Shown: piece after piece, positions 17,356 through 24,336 of the stretch
How positions within the stretch are numbered: the stretch's first letter is position 1
Layout of the letters: each line of letters opens with the position of its first letter
Assembly: GCA_910578815.1 (NCBI GenBank)
Contig: CAJTSE010000024.1
Span: 1 to 58,481, forward strand
DNA: 58,481 bases
Direction: 5' to 3'
Origin: an uncultured Acetatifactor sp.
Lineage (GTDB): Bacteria > Bacillota > Clostridia > Lachnospirales > Lachnospiraceae
The notes under the pieces: generated by a model
The model's input: only the letters and a program-made list of their open reading frames with translations
Database searches by the model: none
What the model was told of the DNA's origin: nothing
Position numbers and translations under genes: made by a program

Positions 17356-17472
17356 ATGCAGCCACGTGCAAGCCCCGGAAGGGCGAAAGCGATACAGATT
17401 TATTCAGTAGACAATAAAATATTAACAGAGCCAGGAGCCGGGCACACCCTTCGGTGCATCCGGCTTTTGTAA
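17356..17472 (+). CDS. Possible 38-aa ORF after the fibre
   Basis: CTAGGGAGGA precedes an ATG that opens a 38-codon frame beginning MQPRASPGRAKA; the terminator hairpin at 17437-17468 lies inside its end. The same opening (MQPRASP) with a ribosome site follows the second fibre gene on the minus strand at 42109-42141, where the frame is only ten codons. The conservation may be of a peptide start or of the hairpin-forming DNA. Coding status uncertain. Confidence 0.35.
   Translation: MQPRASPGRAKAIQIYSVDNKILTEPGAGHTLRCIRLL
17437..17468 (+). terminator. Terminator after the fibre
   Basis: GCCGG (17437-17441) pairs with CCGGC (17460-17464), with further inner pairing ACC/GGT around a CTTC loop, and TTTT follows. 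A homologous hairpin sits beside the fibre relic at 46265-46300 on the minus strand. Confidence 0.7.
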
Positions 17473-17500
17473 TAGAATTTGCGGAAAGAAGGTGGTGGAC

Positions 17501-17794
17501 ATGGAAACAGACGGAACTGTGATGATGGAGATTTTGGAGCGGCTGACAAAGATCGAGGCGAAGCTGGACGGCTACAACGATGCTAAGCGCAAAACCTATG
17601 AGAACGAAAAGGAGATCATAAAGCTGAAAGCGGATGTTGAGGCCCTGAAAAAGGACAACGGGATCCAGAATGCGGAGATCGCGGAGTTAAAGGACAAAAA
17701 CAAGTGGCTCTTCCGGACGGTAGCCGGAGCAATCATAACAGGCCTGGTTGGTATCTGCATTGCATTTATCAGCATGGGCATGGGCGCCCGGTAA
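17501..17794 (+). CDS. XhlA-like lysis protein
   Basis: ATG 17501 follows AAAGAAGGTGG. The 97-aa product has a long charged coiled coil (residues about 10-65) and one C-terminal transmembrane helix (AGAIITGLVGICIAFISMGM), the layout of haemolysin XhlA from PBSX. XhlA-type proteins associate with the holin at the membrane. It precedes holin and endolysin, forming a standard lysis cassette. Confidence 0.85.
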   Translation: METDGTVMMEILERLTKIEAKLDGYNDAKRKTYENEKEIIKLKADVEALKKDNGIQNAEIAELKDKNKWLFRTVAGAIITGLVGICIAFISMGMGAR

Positions 17795-17838
17795 CAATCA
17801 GGGAAGAGAAAAAACAAAATTTGAAGGGAGAATTTATC

Positions 17839-18063
17839 ATGAAGAAAAGAAATTGGAGAGAGTGGTTTGAAAAGGCAGGGATCCGGTCGGTGAAGACCGT
17901 CGCGCAGGCAGCGATTGCGGGAATCGGAACAGCGGCGGCCATGGGGCAGGTGGACTGGTTATATGTGCTTTCCGCTTCGGCGCTGGCTGGCGTGCTGTCG
18001 ATGCTGACATCGGTGGCCGGCCTTCCGGAGCTGCATCAGGATCAGGATGAAGCAGAAGAGTGA
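17839..18063 (+). CDS. Holin (r1t/XhlB-like)
   Basis: ATG 17839 follows GAAGGGAGAATTTATC and gives 74 residues. A basic N-terminus (KKRNWREWFEKAGIR) is followed by two hydrophobic helices (residues about 19-36 and 41-60) and an acidic tail (DQDEAEE), as in small Firmicute phage holins. It would pore the membrane to let the endolysin out. It lies between the XhlA-like and amidase genes. Confidence 0.85.
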   Translation: MKKRNWREWFEKAGIRSVKTVAQAAIAGIGTAAAMGQVDWLYVLSASALAGVLSMLTSVAGLPELHQDQDEAEE

Positions 18064-18101
18064 AGAAATGCTGCAGAAGCAGCGGAATGGAGGGAAAGAG
18101 G

Positions 18102-18935
18102 ATGAGTAAGAAAATCATTGCCCTGGATGCTGGGCATGGGATGAAAACAGCAGGAAAGCGGTGTTTGAAGTCTCTGGATCCCAACGAAACAAGAGAGTGG
18201 TATTTAAATGACCGGATCATGGATAAAGTGGAGGCTGCACTGCAGGCCTATGACTGCACCGTGATCCGGGTGGGAGATACCACAGGCGCTAAGGATGTAT
18301 CTCTGGCATCCAGAGTCAAGACGGCCAACTCCGCAGGGGCAGATATTTACATATCCATGCACCACAATGCAGGGCTGGGCGGCCGTAACGGCGGCGGGAC
18401 GGTGGTGTTTTACAGCTCCAGCAAGACGGAGCGGGGCGTACAGGCACAAAAGCTGTATCAGGCGATTGTCTCCCGTACAGGTCTTATTGGTAATAGGTCG
18501 GCAAAGGTAATTAATAAGGGTTTTTACGTGATCAGGAAGACATCCATGCCATCATTTTTGGTGGAAAACGGGTTTATGGATTCGCCGCAGGACGTGCCGA
18601 TCATCCTGTCCGAGCAGCACGCGCAGAAGACCGCGGAGGGTGTTGTGGCATTTATTGTGGTTACGCTGCAGCTTAAGACTGCATCCGGTACAGCTGGGAG
18701 CGCAGGGGGAGCAGGATCCGGAAAAGCACCTAACGCGGTATCTGCCTGCTATCCGGCCTATACCGGCAAAAAGACCACCTTAAGCGCGGCCCTGACCAGT
18801 CTGGGGATCACCAGCACCTACAGTTACCGGAAGCAGATTGCAGCAGCAAATGAGATCAGGGGATATATAGGCACGGCGTCCCAGAATACAGAGATGTATA
18901 ATTTGTTGACTGCGGGACGGCTGAAAAGAGTATAA
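18102..18935 (+). CDS. Endolysin, N-acetylmuramoyl-L-alanine amidase (Amidase_3)
   Basis: ATG 18102 follows GGAGGGAAAGAGG; 277 residues. The N-terminal Amidase_3 domain shows its zinc-site sequence set: ALDAGHG (residue 7 on), a conserved early Glu region, SMHHNAG near residue 83 and VENGFMD near residue 153. A linker rich in Gly/Ser/Ala follows, then a C-terminal wall-binding module (SACYPAYTGKKTTLSAAL, YSYRKQIAAANEIRGY). No signal peptide is seen, consistent with holin-dependent release. Confidence 0.9.
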   Translation: MSKKIIALDAGHGMKTAGKRCLKSLDPNETREWYLNDRIMDKVEAALQAYDCTVIRVGDTTGAKDVSLASRVKTANSAGADIYISMHHNAGLGGRNGGGTVVFYSSSKTERGVQAQKLYQAIVSRTGLIGNRSAKVINKGFYVIRKTSMPSFLVENGFMDSPQDVPIILSEQHAQKTAEGVVAFIVVTLQLKTASGTAGSAGGAGSGKAPNAVSACYPAYTGKKTTLSAALTSLGITSTYSYRKQIAAANEIRGYIGTASQNTEMYNLLTAGRLKRV

Positions 18936-18941
18936 CAGAAA

Positions 18942-18983
18942 AGGGACTGTGCTAAATAGTGCAGTCCCTATGCTTTTCTTTTT
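18942..18983 (+). terminator. Terminator after the lysis cassette
   Basis: AGGGACTG (18942-18949) pairs perfectly with CAGTCCCT (18962-18969), and a T-rich tract follows (18974-18983). It ends the late operon. Confidence 0.8.
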
Positions 18984-19077
18984 ATTCAACCCGGCATTTC
19001 TGCCGGATGCTCCGGGTTTGAAGGACTTTTAGAGCCGACGGGACAGATTTATGCGATTTCTATTTCCTTGGTCCAAT

Positions 19078-19233
19078 CTATGTAGTAAAAATATCCGTGT
19101 CCTGACTAGCAAATTCTTTTGCGCTCATAATTTCAACCGGAATATTTTTCTTTTTGCATTTTTTCTTAACATAAGCAAAAAACTGTGCCGGCGTTGCATT
19201 ACTTACTTGGATTTCGATTTCATCTCTGACCAT
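19078..19233 (-). CDS. Possible 51-aa protein, divergent from the HTH gene
   Basis: On the minus strand an ATG at 19233 opens a 51-codon frame beginning MVRDEIEIQVSN. It has a Lys-rich middle (YVKKKCKKKN) and a plausible amphipathic composition. The only upstream purine tract is AGAAGAAAA, a weak ribosome site. The plus-strand frame over the same DNA looks like a shadow. It is read away from the HTH gene at 19395. No family recognised. Confidence 0.4.
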   Translation of the reverse strand: MVRDEIEIQVSNATPAQFFAYVKKKCKKKNIPVEIMSAKEFASQDTDIFTT

Positions 19234-19338
19234 ATCTTATTTTCTTCTGTTTGCTTACCTTGCTATGTATATATAATACACCGAAAATAAAGCGTTTTAA
19301 GATATAATATTTTGTGCATTATTTATAATGTAAAATTC

Positions 19339-19367
19339 TTGAAATAGATTTAAGAATAATGTATAAT
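19339..19367 (+). promoter_or_regulatory. SigA-type promoter of the HTH gene
   Basis: TTGAAA (19339-19344), a 17-nt spacer and TATAAT (19362-19367) form a near-consensus promoter 28 bases ahead of the ATG at 19395. The box TAATGTAAAATTCT (19326-19339) touches its -35 element. Confidence 0.75.
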
Positions 19368-19394
19368 ATAAATAGGTGTATTGGAGGTGAAAAA

Positions 19395-19601
19395 ATGTTT
19401 GTATACAAATTTGATGTGCTGGAAAATCTGAAAGAATGCGGATATAACACAACAAGATTGCGTAAGGAAAAGCTGTTAGGGGAAAATGCAATACAGTCTT
19501 TGCGTTGTGGGGAAATGGTGGGAATCATTGCGCTTGAGAAAATTTGTAAGCTGCTGGATATGCAGCCTGGTAACATTATAAAATATGTAAGTGATAATTA
19601 A
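19395..19601 (+). CDS. Small Cro/C1-type (YozG-like) HTH regulator
   Basis: ATG 19395 follows GGAGGTGAAAAA; 68 residues. The order TTRLRKEKLLGENAIQSLRCGEMVGIIALEKICKLLDMQPGNII is the compact helix-turn-helix of YozG/HTH_26-like XRE proteins, with the recognition helix at about residues 29-38. It probably represses its own promoter and the one at 19634-19662. Such genes are common in prophage accessory regions. Confidence 0.8.
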   Translation: MFVYKFDVLENLKECGYNTTRLRKEKLLGENAIQSLRCGEMVGIIALEKICKLLDMQPGNIIKYVSDN

Positions 19602-19633
19602 ATTGATAGCTTTAAAAATAATGTAAAATTCTA

Positions 19634-19662
19634 TTGACAATACTTTAAAAATGGTGTATTAT
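19634..19662 (+). promoter_or_regulatory. SigA-type promoter of the 51-aa gene
   Basis: TTGACA (19634-19639), a 17-nt spacer and TATTAT (19657-19662). The 14-nt shared box ends just upstream of the -35. Confidence 0.7.
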
Positions 19663-19715
19663 ATAATTGTCCAAAGGGACCACGGACAATTACCCGGAAG
19701 GGAGAAAGGAAAAAC

Positions 19716-19871
19716 ATGGAGCAAATGAACATGCAGGAAAATGCAAGACTGGTTTTAGGCTTGAGGGCTGCTGGATGGAGCGAGAAGAAGATCAATGATT
19801 TTATTCTCTACATTGAGACAGGAGAAGATCAGTATAAGCCGGAGCCGGACACAAAAGCAAAGGCCGAGTAA
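19716..19871 (+). CDS. Small 51-aa protein of unknown function
   Basis: GGAAGGGAGAAAGGA precedes an ATG at 19716. The product begins MEQMNMQENARLVLGLRAAGWSEKK and ends in an acidic/lysine tail. The segment LGLRAAGWSEKKINDFILYIETGE recurs in short Lachnospiraceae proteins I cannot name. A strong promoter lies just upstream, and a GGGCGGC hairpin follows at 19894-19915. The good ribosome site and promoter make it a likely real gene. Confidence 0.65.
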   Translation: MEQMNMQENARLVLGLRAAGWSEKKINDFILYIETGEDQYKPEPDTKAKAE

Positions 19872-19893
19872 CCGGCCAAAGGGAAAACGGAAA

Positions 19894-19970
19894 GGGCGGC
19901 GAACATAAGCCGCCCCAACCTAAAGACAGTATAACAGGTAATTCTGGATAGGGCAAGAATATATTGCCCT
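19894..19970 (+). terminator. Two hairpins at the prophage-chromosome edge
   Basis: The first is GGGCGGC (19894-19900) with GCCGCCC (19909-19915) and no T run. The second is AGGGCAA (19950-19956) with TTGCCCT (19964-19970), followed by ATTTACT. They close the 51-aa unit and lie next to the point where the amidase coding sequence begins abruptly. Confidence 0.55.
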
Positions 19971-19979
19971 ATTTACTGA

Positions 19980-20486
19980 CATGGTGGCAGCAACCCAGGC
20001 GCCACATATAACGGAAGACAGGAAAAAGATGATACCCTGGCTCTTGCTCTGGCAATCGGTCAGATTCTGGAAGCGAATGGGATTGATGTTTATTATACCC
20101 GTACTACGGATATATACGAGGCACCTCAGCGCAAAGCCATGGAGGGAAATGCCGTAAATGCGGATTATTTTGTTTCGCTTCATCGGAATTCCAGTCCCTA
20201 TCCCAATCAGTATACGGGAGTGGAAACTCTGGTCTATAATCGTTACGGCGAGGCCGCAAGGCTGGCGGGAAATATCAATGCCCGGCTGGAGGATGTGGGA
20301 TTTGCAAACCAGGGAGTCAATGAGAGGACCAATCTGGTGGTGCTGAATCAGACCGAAATGCCGGCAGTACTGGCGGAGGTGGGATTTATCAATACCGATG
20401 CGGATAACCGGCTTTTGGACCAGCGTTTCCAGGAAGTGGCACAGGCCATAGCAGACGGAATTTTGGAAACGGTGAGGAGTACATGA
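19980..20486 (+). pseudogene. 5'-truncated N-acetylmuramoyl-L-alanine amidase (CwlD-like)
   Basis: In one frame the sequence begins HGGSNPGATYNGRQEKDDTLAL and runs through YYTRTTDIYEAPQRKAME, SLHRNSSP and MPAVLAEVGFIN to a stop. This is most of an Amidase_3 domain, but it starts inside the first zinc motif (the usual DPGHGG), with an in-frame TGA immediately before the His. The first usable ATG (20139) would drop the first zinc ligand. The stop overlaps pstS (ATGA), so it was probably the leading gene of the pst operon before being cut, perhaps by the adjacent prophage. Confidence 0.75.
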
Positions 20487-21349
20487 GAGAGACATTCAAA
20501 ACAGCCTGTAAGGCAGGATTCCTTTTATTGGCCGGGGGGCTGATGATTGGCGGTCTGAATCCCACCGAAAGACAGTCGGAAGCGGGGGAGTACATCGGAT
20601 CAGAAGAGAAGCCGTCCGGCAGTATCCGCATTGCGGGAAGCACCTCCATGGAAAAAATGTCGGAAGCCCTGGCGGAAAGCTTTATGGAGAAATATCCGGA
20701 AGTGACGGTGACGGTAGAATACGTGGGTTCCGGAGCGGGAATTGCGGCCGTCCTTTCCGGCACTGCGGATATTGGTAATTCTTCAAGAAAGCTGAAAAGC
20801 GGGGAAAAGGATTCCGGAGCGGTGGAAAACATTGTGGCGCTGGATGGAATTGCAGTCTGTACAGACCCGGATAACAAGGTGTCAGGATTGACCAGACAGC
20901 AGCTTCAGGATATATATACGGGAAAGATCACAGATTGGAGCCAGGTAGGGGGAGATCCGTTTCCCATTGTGGTAATCGGGCATGAAGCAGGCAGCGGCAC
21001 CAGAGAAGCTTTTGAAGCATACCTTGAACGGACGGGGGCTTGTGTTTACGCCAATGAACTGGGGAGCGCCGGCGCGGTACTGGCCAGGATTGCTGTCACG
21101 CCAGGCGCTATCGGGTATGTATCCACGCAGGCAGCGGATAAAAATACAGCCGTTTTAGCGGTGGAAGGGGTATTACCCACAGCAGAAACGATCAGAGCCG
21201 GAGATTACCCGTTGGTCAGGCCCTTTGTAATGGTAACGAACGGGGAAAACGGCAGGCAGAGCGGGCTGATCCGGACGTGGTTTGAGTATGTGCGGGGGGA
21301 TGAGGGGCAGTCGGTGATCGAAAAAATGGGGCTGGTTCCGGCGGATTAA
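20483..21349 (+). CDS. pstS: Phosphate ABC transporter, substrate-binding protein PstS
   Basis: 288 residues with an N-terminal hydrophobic export segment (AGFLLLAGGLMIGGL) but no lipobox Cys. The phosphate-binding loops are present: GSTSMEKM near residue 52, YVGSGAGI near 79, and GHEAGSGTREAF near 170. It captures phosphate outside the membrane and hands it to PstC/PstA. It starts within the stop codon of the amidase remnant and is followed four bases later by pstC. Confidence 0.92.
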   Translation: MRETFKTACKAGFLLLAGGLMIGGLNPTERQSEAGEYIGSEEKPSGSIRIAGSTSMEKMSEALAESFMEKYPEVTVTVEYVGSGAGIAAVLSGTADIGNSSRKLKSGEKDSGAVENIVALDGIAVCTDPDNKVSGLTRQQLQDIYTGKITDWSQVGGDPFPIVVIGHEAGSGTREAFEAYLERTGACVYANELGSAGAVLARIAVTPGAIGYVSTQAADKNTAVLAVEGVLPTAETIRAGDYPLVRPFVMVTNGENGRQSGLIRTWFEYVRGDEGQSVIEKMGLVPAD

Positions 21350-21370
21350 GCCATGCAGGAAGGAGGATAC

Positions 21371-22336
21371 TTGGGAGAAATAAGCGTACATAGCATGTCC
21401 CTGGAGCGGTATCCTGTAAGCGTCATGAAGGATAAAAAGAGAAAAGAAGCAGTAGAGCAGGCAGCACGCAGTATTTTTTCATTCTGTGCTCTTACTGCTT
21501 TTCTGGGGGTTTTGTTTATTACTCTATATATGATGATCAGCGGCATGCCTGCGCTGTTTCGGGTGGGGTTGAAGGAGATTCTGCTGGGAAGGGTCTGGGC
21601 ACCTGTGGGGGCAGAGCCTGAATTTGGTATTTTTTATATCATTCTTACGTCCCTGGCAGGAACGGGGCTGGCACTTGTGATCGGAGTCCCGACAGGGATT
21701 TTGACATCAGTTTTTTTGGCGGAGGCTGCCGGCAGCCCTCTGGCTGAGATCATGAAGACGGCGGTGGAGCTGCTGGCCTGTATTCCGTCTGTAATCTATG
21801 GACTATTGGGCATTTATCTTTTGAATCCGCTGATGTATAAGCTGGAACTTAGACTGTTTGCGGAATCGGGGACGCACCGGTTTACAGGTGGAGCGAATCT
21901 GCTGTCTGCTGCAATAGTGCTTGCCGTCATGATTCTGCCTACGGTGATCAATATCAGTGAGGCGGCCATTCGGGCAGTGGGGCCGGAGATTAGGGCGGCG
22001 TCTTTGGCCCTGGGTGCTTCCAGGATGCAGACTGTTTTCAAGTCTGTTCTGCCGGCGGCAAAGCCGGGAATTGTGACGGCAGTGGTACTTGGGATGGGGA
22101 GGGCCCTTGGGGAGACTTTTGCTATCACATTGGTTTCCGGCGGCAGCGTCAATGTCCCCCTTCCTTTTCATTCGGTGCGCTTTTTGACCACGGCCATTGT
22201 CAGCGAGATGGGATATGCTCAGGGGATTCACCGGCAGGTCCTGTTTACAATCGGGCTGATTCTGTTTCTGTTTATCATGGGAGCCAATATGGTGTTGACC
22301 CGGATTCTGAAGAGGGGAGCTGATTTGTATGGGTGA
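21371..22336 (+). CDS. pstC: Phosphate ABC transporter permease PstC
   Basis: AGGAGG (21362-21367 region) points to the TTG at 21371 as start (321 residues); the in-frame ATG at 21353 has no ribosome site. Six hydrophobic segments are visible, with the permease signature EAAIRAVGPEIRAASLALGASRMQTVFKSVLPAAKPGI at about residues 200-235 (the EAA loop that docks on PstB). It forms the membrane channel with PstA. Confidence 0.9.
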   Translation: MGEISVHSMSLERYPVSVMKDKKRKEAVEQAARSIFSFCALTAFLGVLFITLYMMISGMPALFRVGLKEILLGRVWAPVGAEPEFGIFYIILTSLAGTGLALVIGVPTGILTSVFLAEAAGSPLAEIMKTAVELLACIPSVIYGLLGIYLLNPLMYKLELRLFAESGTHRFTGGANLLSAAIVLAVMILPTVINISEAAIRAVGPEIRAASLALGASRMQTVFKSVLPAAKPGIVTAVVLGMGRALGETFAITLVSGGSVNVPLPFHSVRFLTTAIVSEMGYAQGIHRQVLFTIGLILFLFIMGANMVLTRILKRGADLYG

Positions 22337-23237
22337 TCTAATGACAGCCGGAAGGAAGAGGCGACCAATGGAGGCCTTTCTGCTGGCGGCCGTATACGGT
22401 GCGGCCTGCCTCTCCGTGTTTCTTTTGCTGGGAATTGTCGGTTATGTATTTTTTCGGGGCTTCCGCTATTTGAGCCTTGACTTTCTTACCACGGTGAGCA
22501 GTGTATTGAAAGGAACTGCAGGGATTGCCGGAAATCTGGTAAACACCGTATACATAACCCTGCTTACGCTGCTGATTGCCGTGCCGACAGGCGTGGGCGG
22601 TGCCATCTATCTGAATGAATATGCCGGGCCGGGAAAGCTGAGGCGGCTGATAGAAGCTGCCACGGAGATTCTGGCAGGGATTCCTTCGGTGGTGTTCGGC
22701 CTGTTCGGTATGGTTTTTTTCGGGAATGTGCTGGGGCTGGGATACTCTGTTTCAAACGGCGCGCTGACCCTGACACTGATGGTGCTGCCACTGATCATGA
22801 AAAATACCGGTGAAGCCCTGCGGAGTGTACCGGACGGATACCGGAAGGGAGCGCTGGGAATGGGGGCCGCAAAATGGTATATGATCCGGACGGTGCTGCT
22901 GCCTGCGGCAAAGCCGGGAATCCTGACGGGAATTCTGCTGGCGGTGGGGAGGATTGTGGGAGAATCTGCCGCGCTGCTGTTTACGGCGGGAAGTGCAAGA
23001 CTTCTGCCCGGACTTACGGGCAGGCCGGGGACGGATTTGGGGGTATTGGGGCGGAAGGCCCTGGAGCCCGGCGGTACCCTGGCCGTCGAGCTTTACCTGC
23101 AGATGGAGAAGGGGGAGTACGGGACGGCCTTTGGTATCGGCTGCGTGCTGATTCTGATGGCTCTTCTGCTGAACCTGCTGCTGAAGCTGTTGACGGGCAG
23201 GGAGCATTTTGTGAGGAAATCGGCACGGCAGCCCTGA
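22329..23237 (+). CDS. pstA: Phosphate ABC transporter permease PstA
   Basis: 302 residues, overlapping pstC by eight bases. Multiple membrane helices and an EAA-type loop (EALRSVPDGYRKGALGMGAAKWYMI) identify the second permease. The last dozen codons (FVRKSARQP) overlap, in another frame, the start of an acetyltransferase fragment (23213-23407), so the native 3' end of pstA has probably been replaced by a fusion point. Confidence 0.9.
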   Translation: MGDLMTAGRKRRPMEAFLLAAVYGAACLSVFLLLGIVGYVFFRGFRYLSLDFLTTVSSVLKGTAGIAGNLVNTVYITLLTLLIAVPTGVGGAIYLNEYAGPGKLRRLIEAATEILAGIPSVVFGLFGMVFFGNVLGLGYSVSNGALTLTLMVLPLIMKNTGEALRSVPDGYRKGALGMGAAKWYMIRTVLLPAAKPGILTGILLAVGRIVGESAALLFTAGSARLLPGLTGRPGTDLGVLGRKALEPGGTLAVELYLQMEKGEYGTAFGIGCVLILMALLLNLLLKLLTGREHFVRKSARQP

Positions 23238-23407
23238 TTCTGATCCTGGACCGTCTGCGGGCTGAGGGGCGCTGGCCCAGGGTGGAGGTGTGTGTCAAGC
23301 GGGCGGACATTTCTGCCCTGCAGGTCTATGAAAAGGTGGGATTTACCGACTCTGGTTACGTAGATCCGGCTGTGCCTGATGCCCTGAATCTGGTGTGCCG
23401 GCTGTAA
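23213..23407 (+). pseudogene. GNAT acetyltransferase fragment between pstA and pstB
   Basis: A frame open from 23213 reads EEIGTAALILILDRLRAEGRW, then VEVCVKRADISALQVYEKVGFTDSGYV, and ends CRL. This is the acetyl-CoA-binding motif A (here IGTAAL) and the NxxAxxxYEKxGF motif B of GNAT enzymes. The N-terminal half of the enzyme and any start are missing, so this is a remnant. It overlaps the pstA 3' end in a different frame. Confidence 0.75.
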
Positions 23408-23450
23408 GGGAAGCAGATACTGAGCTATGTGTGGAAGGAGACATATACCT

Positions 23451-24209
23451 GTGGCCGAAAGTAAACTGTCGATAAGGAATCTGAATCTGTATTACGGCAG
23501 GAAGCATGTGTTGAAAAATGTGAGCCTGGAGATCAAAAGCTGCAGGGCCACGGCGCTGATCGGTCCCAGCGGCTGCGGAAAATCTACTTTTTTAAAATGT
23601 ATAAACCGCATGAATGACATGGTAGAGAACGTGCAGATCCGGGGGAAAATCCTGCTGGACGGAGAGGATATTTATGACAGGCGGGTGGATACCACACTGC
23701 TTCGAAAGAAGGTGGGTATGGTTTTTCAGCAGCCCAATCCCTTTCCCATGAGTATTTATGACAACGTGGCCTATGGCCCCAGGCTTCACGGCATTAAACA
23801 TCAGATGCGGCTGGATGAGATTGTGGAGCAGTCTCTGAGGGGGGCGGCGGTTTACGAAGAACTGAAGGACCGGATGCAAAAGCCTGCCCTGGGGCTGTCG
23901 GGAGGGCAGCAGCAGCGGCTTTGCATCGCCAGGGCGCTGGCGGTGGAACCGGAGGTGCTTTTGATGGATGAGCCCACCTCAGCGCTGGATCCGACGGCTA
24001 CCCTGAAAATAGAGGAACTGATCGTAAAGCTGAAGGAAAAATATACGGTGGTTATTGTGACTCATAATATGCAGCAGGCCGCCAGAGTGGCGGACGATAC
24101 GGCTTTTTTTCTGATGGGGGAAATGGTGGAATTCGGCCCCACAAAAAATTTATTTTTCAGGCCTGCGGACCCGCGGACAAGGGACTATGTGACGGGGCGT
24201 TTCGGATAA
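23451..24209 (+). CDS. pstB: Phosphate ABC transporter ATPase PstB
   Basis: The GTG at 23451 follows GGAAGGAGA and matches the usual PstB start (AESKLSIRNLNLYYG); 252 residues. Walker A GPSGCGKST near residue 36, signature LSGGQQQRLCIARAL near 148 and Walker B LLMDEPTSALD near 165 are intact, followed by VTHNMQQA with the switch His. It energises PstC/PstA. No phoU follows, unlike many pst operons. Confidence 0.92.
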   Translation: MAESKLSIRNLNLYYGRKHVLKNVSLEIKSCRATALIGPSGCGKSTFLKCINRMNDMVENVQIRGKILLDGEDIYDRRVDTTLLRKKVGMVFQQPNPFPMSIYDNVAYGPRLHGIKHQMRLDEIVEQSLRGAAVYEELKDRMQKPALGLSGGQQQRLCIARALAVEPEVLLMDEPTSALDPTATLKIEELIVKLKEKYTVVIVTHNMQQAARVADDTAFFLMGEMVEFGPTKNLFFRPADPRTRDYVTGRFG

Positions 24210-24314
24210 ACGACAGAACGGCAGCAGAGCAACAGCAGAATGGGGGACAGGAGCGCGAAATATCATTGGAAGAGGAAATTCGTTGACAGGAGAAATTCAT
24301 TGACAGGGAATTCT

Positions 24315-24336
24315 CCGGGAGCGTTACAGCTCCCGG
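24315..24336. terminator. Hairpin overlapping the degV stop codon
   Basis: CCGGGAGC and GCTCCCGG form a perfect 8-bp stem; the six-base loop contains the degV stop codon on the minus strand. No T run follows on either side. It lies between the convergent pst and degV units and may end or insulate both. Confidence 0.4.

Larger units (their letters stand above)
19326..19632 (+). repeat. Two copies of a 14-nt box at adjacent promoters
   Basis: TAATGTAAAATTCT occurs at 19326-19339 and 19619-19632. In each case it lies at the upstream edge of a -35 element (19339 and 19634). The two promoters flank the HTH gene. The simplest reading is an operator bound by the HTH protein, giving autoregulation and control of the downstream 51-aa gene. 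Exact identity and matching position are seen; binding is inference. Confidence 0.55.

Noticed and set aside
19051..19290. Plus-strand 79-codon frame next to the HTH gene
   Set aside because: Composition is that of a shadow frame; the minus-strand 51-codon frame has better protein character.
22874..23212. Long second reading frame across pstA
   Set aside because: Low-complexity Gly/Ala/Arg translation out of frame with the clear permease; only its 3' part past 23213 has real acetyltransferase motifs.
24275..24307. Near-identical 16-nt direct repeat (GAAATTCGTTGACAGG and GAAATTCATTGACAGG) between pstB and degV
   Set aside because: Only two short copies, with no promoter -10 at proper distance and no link to a gene start; likely a small local duplication.
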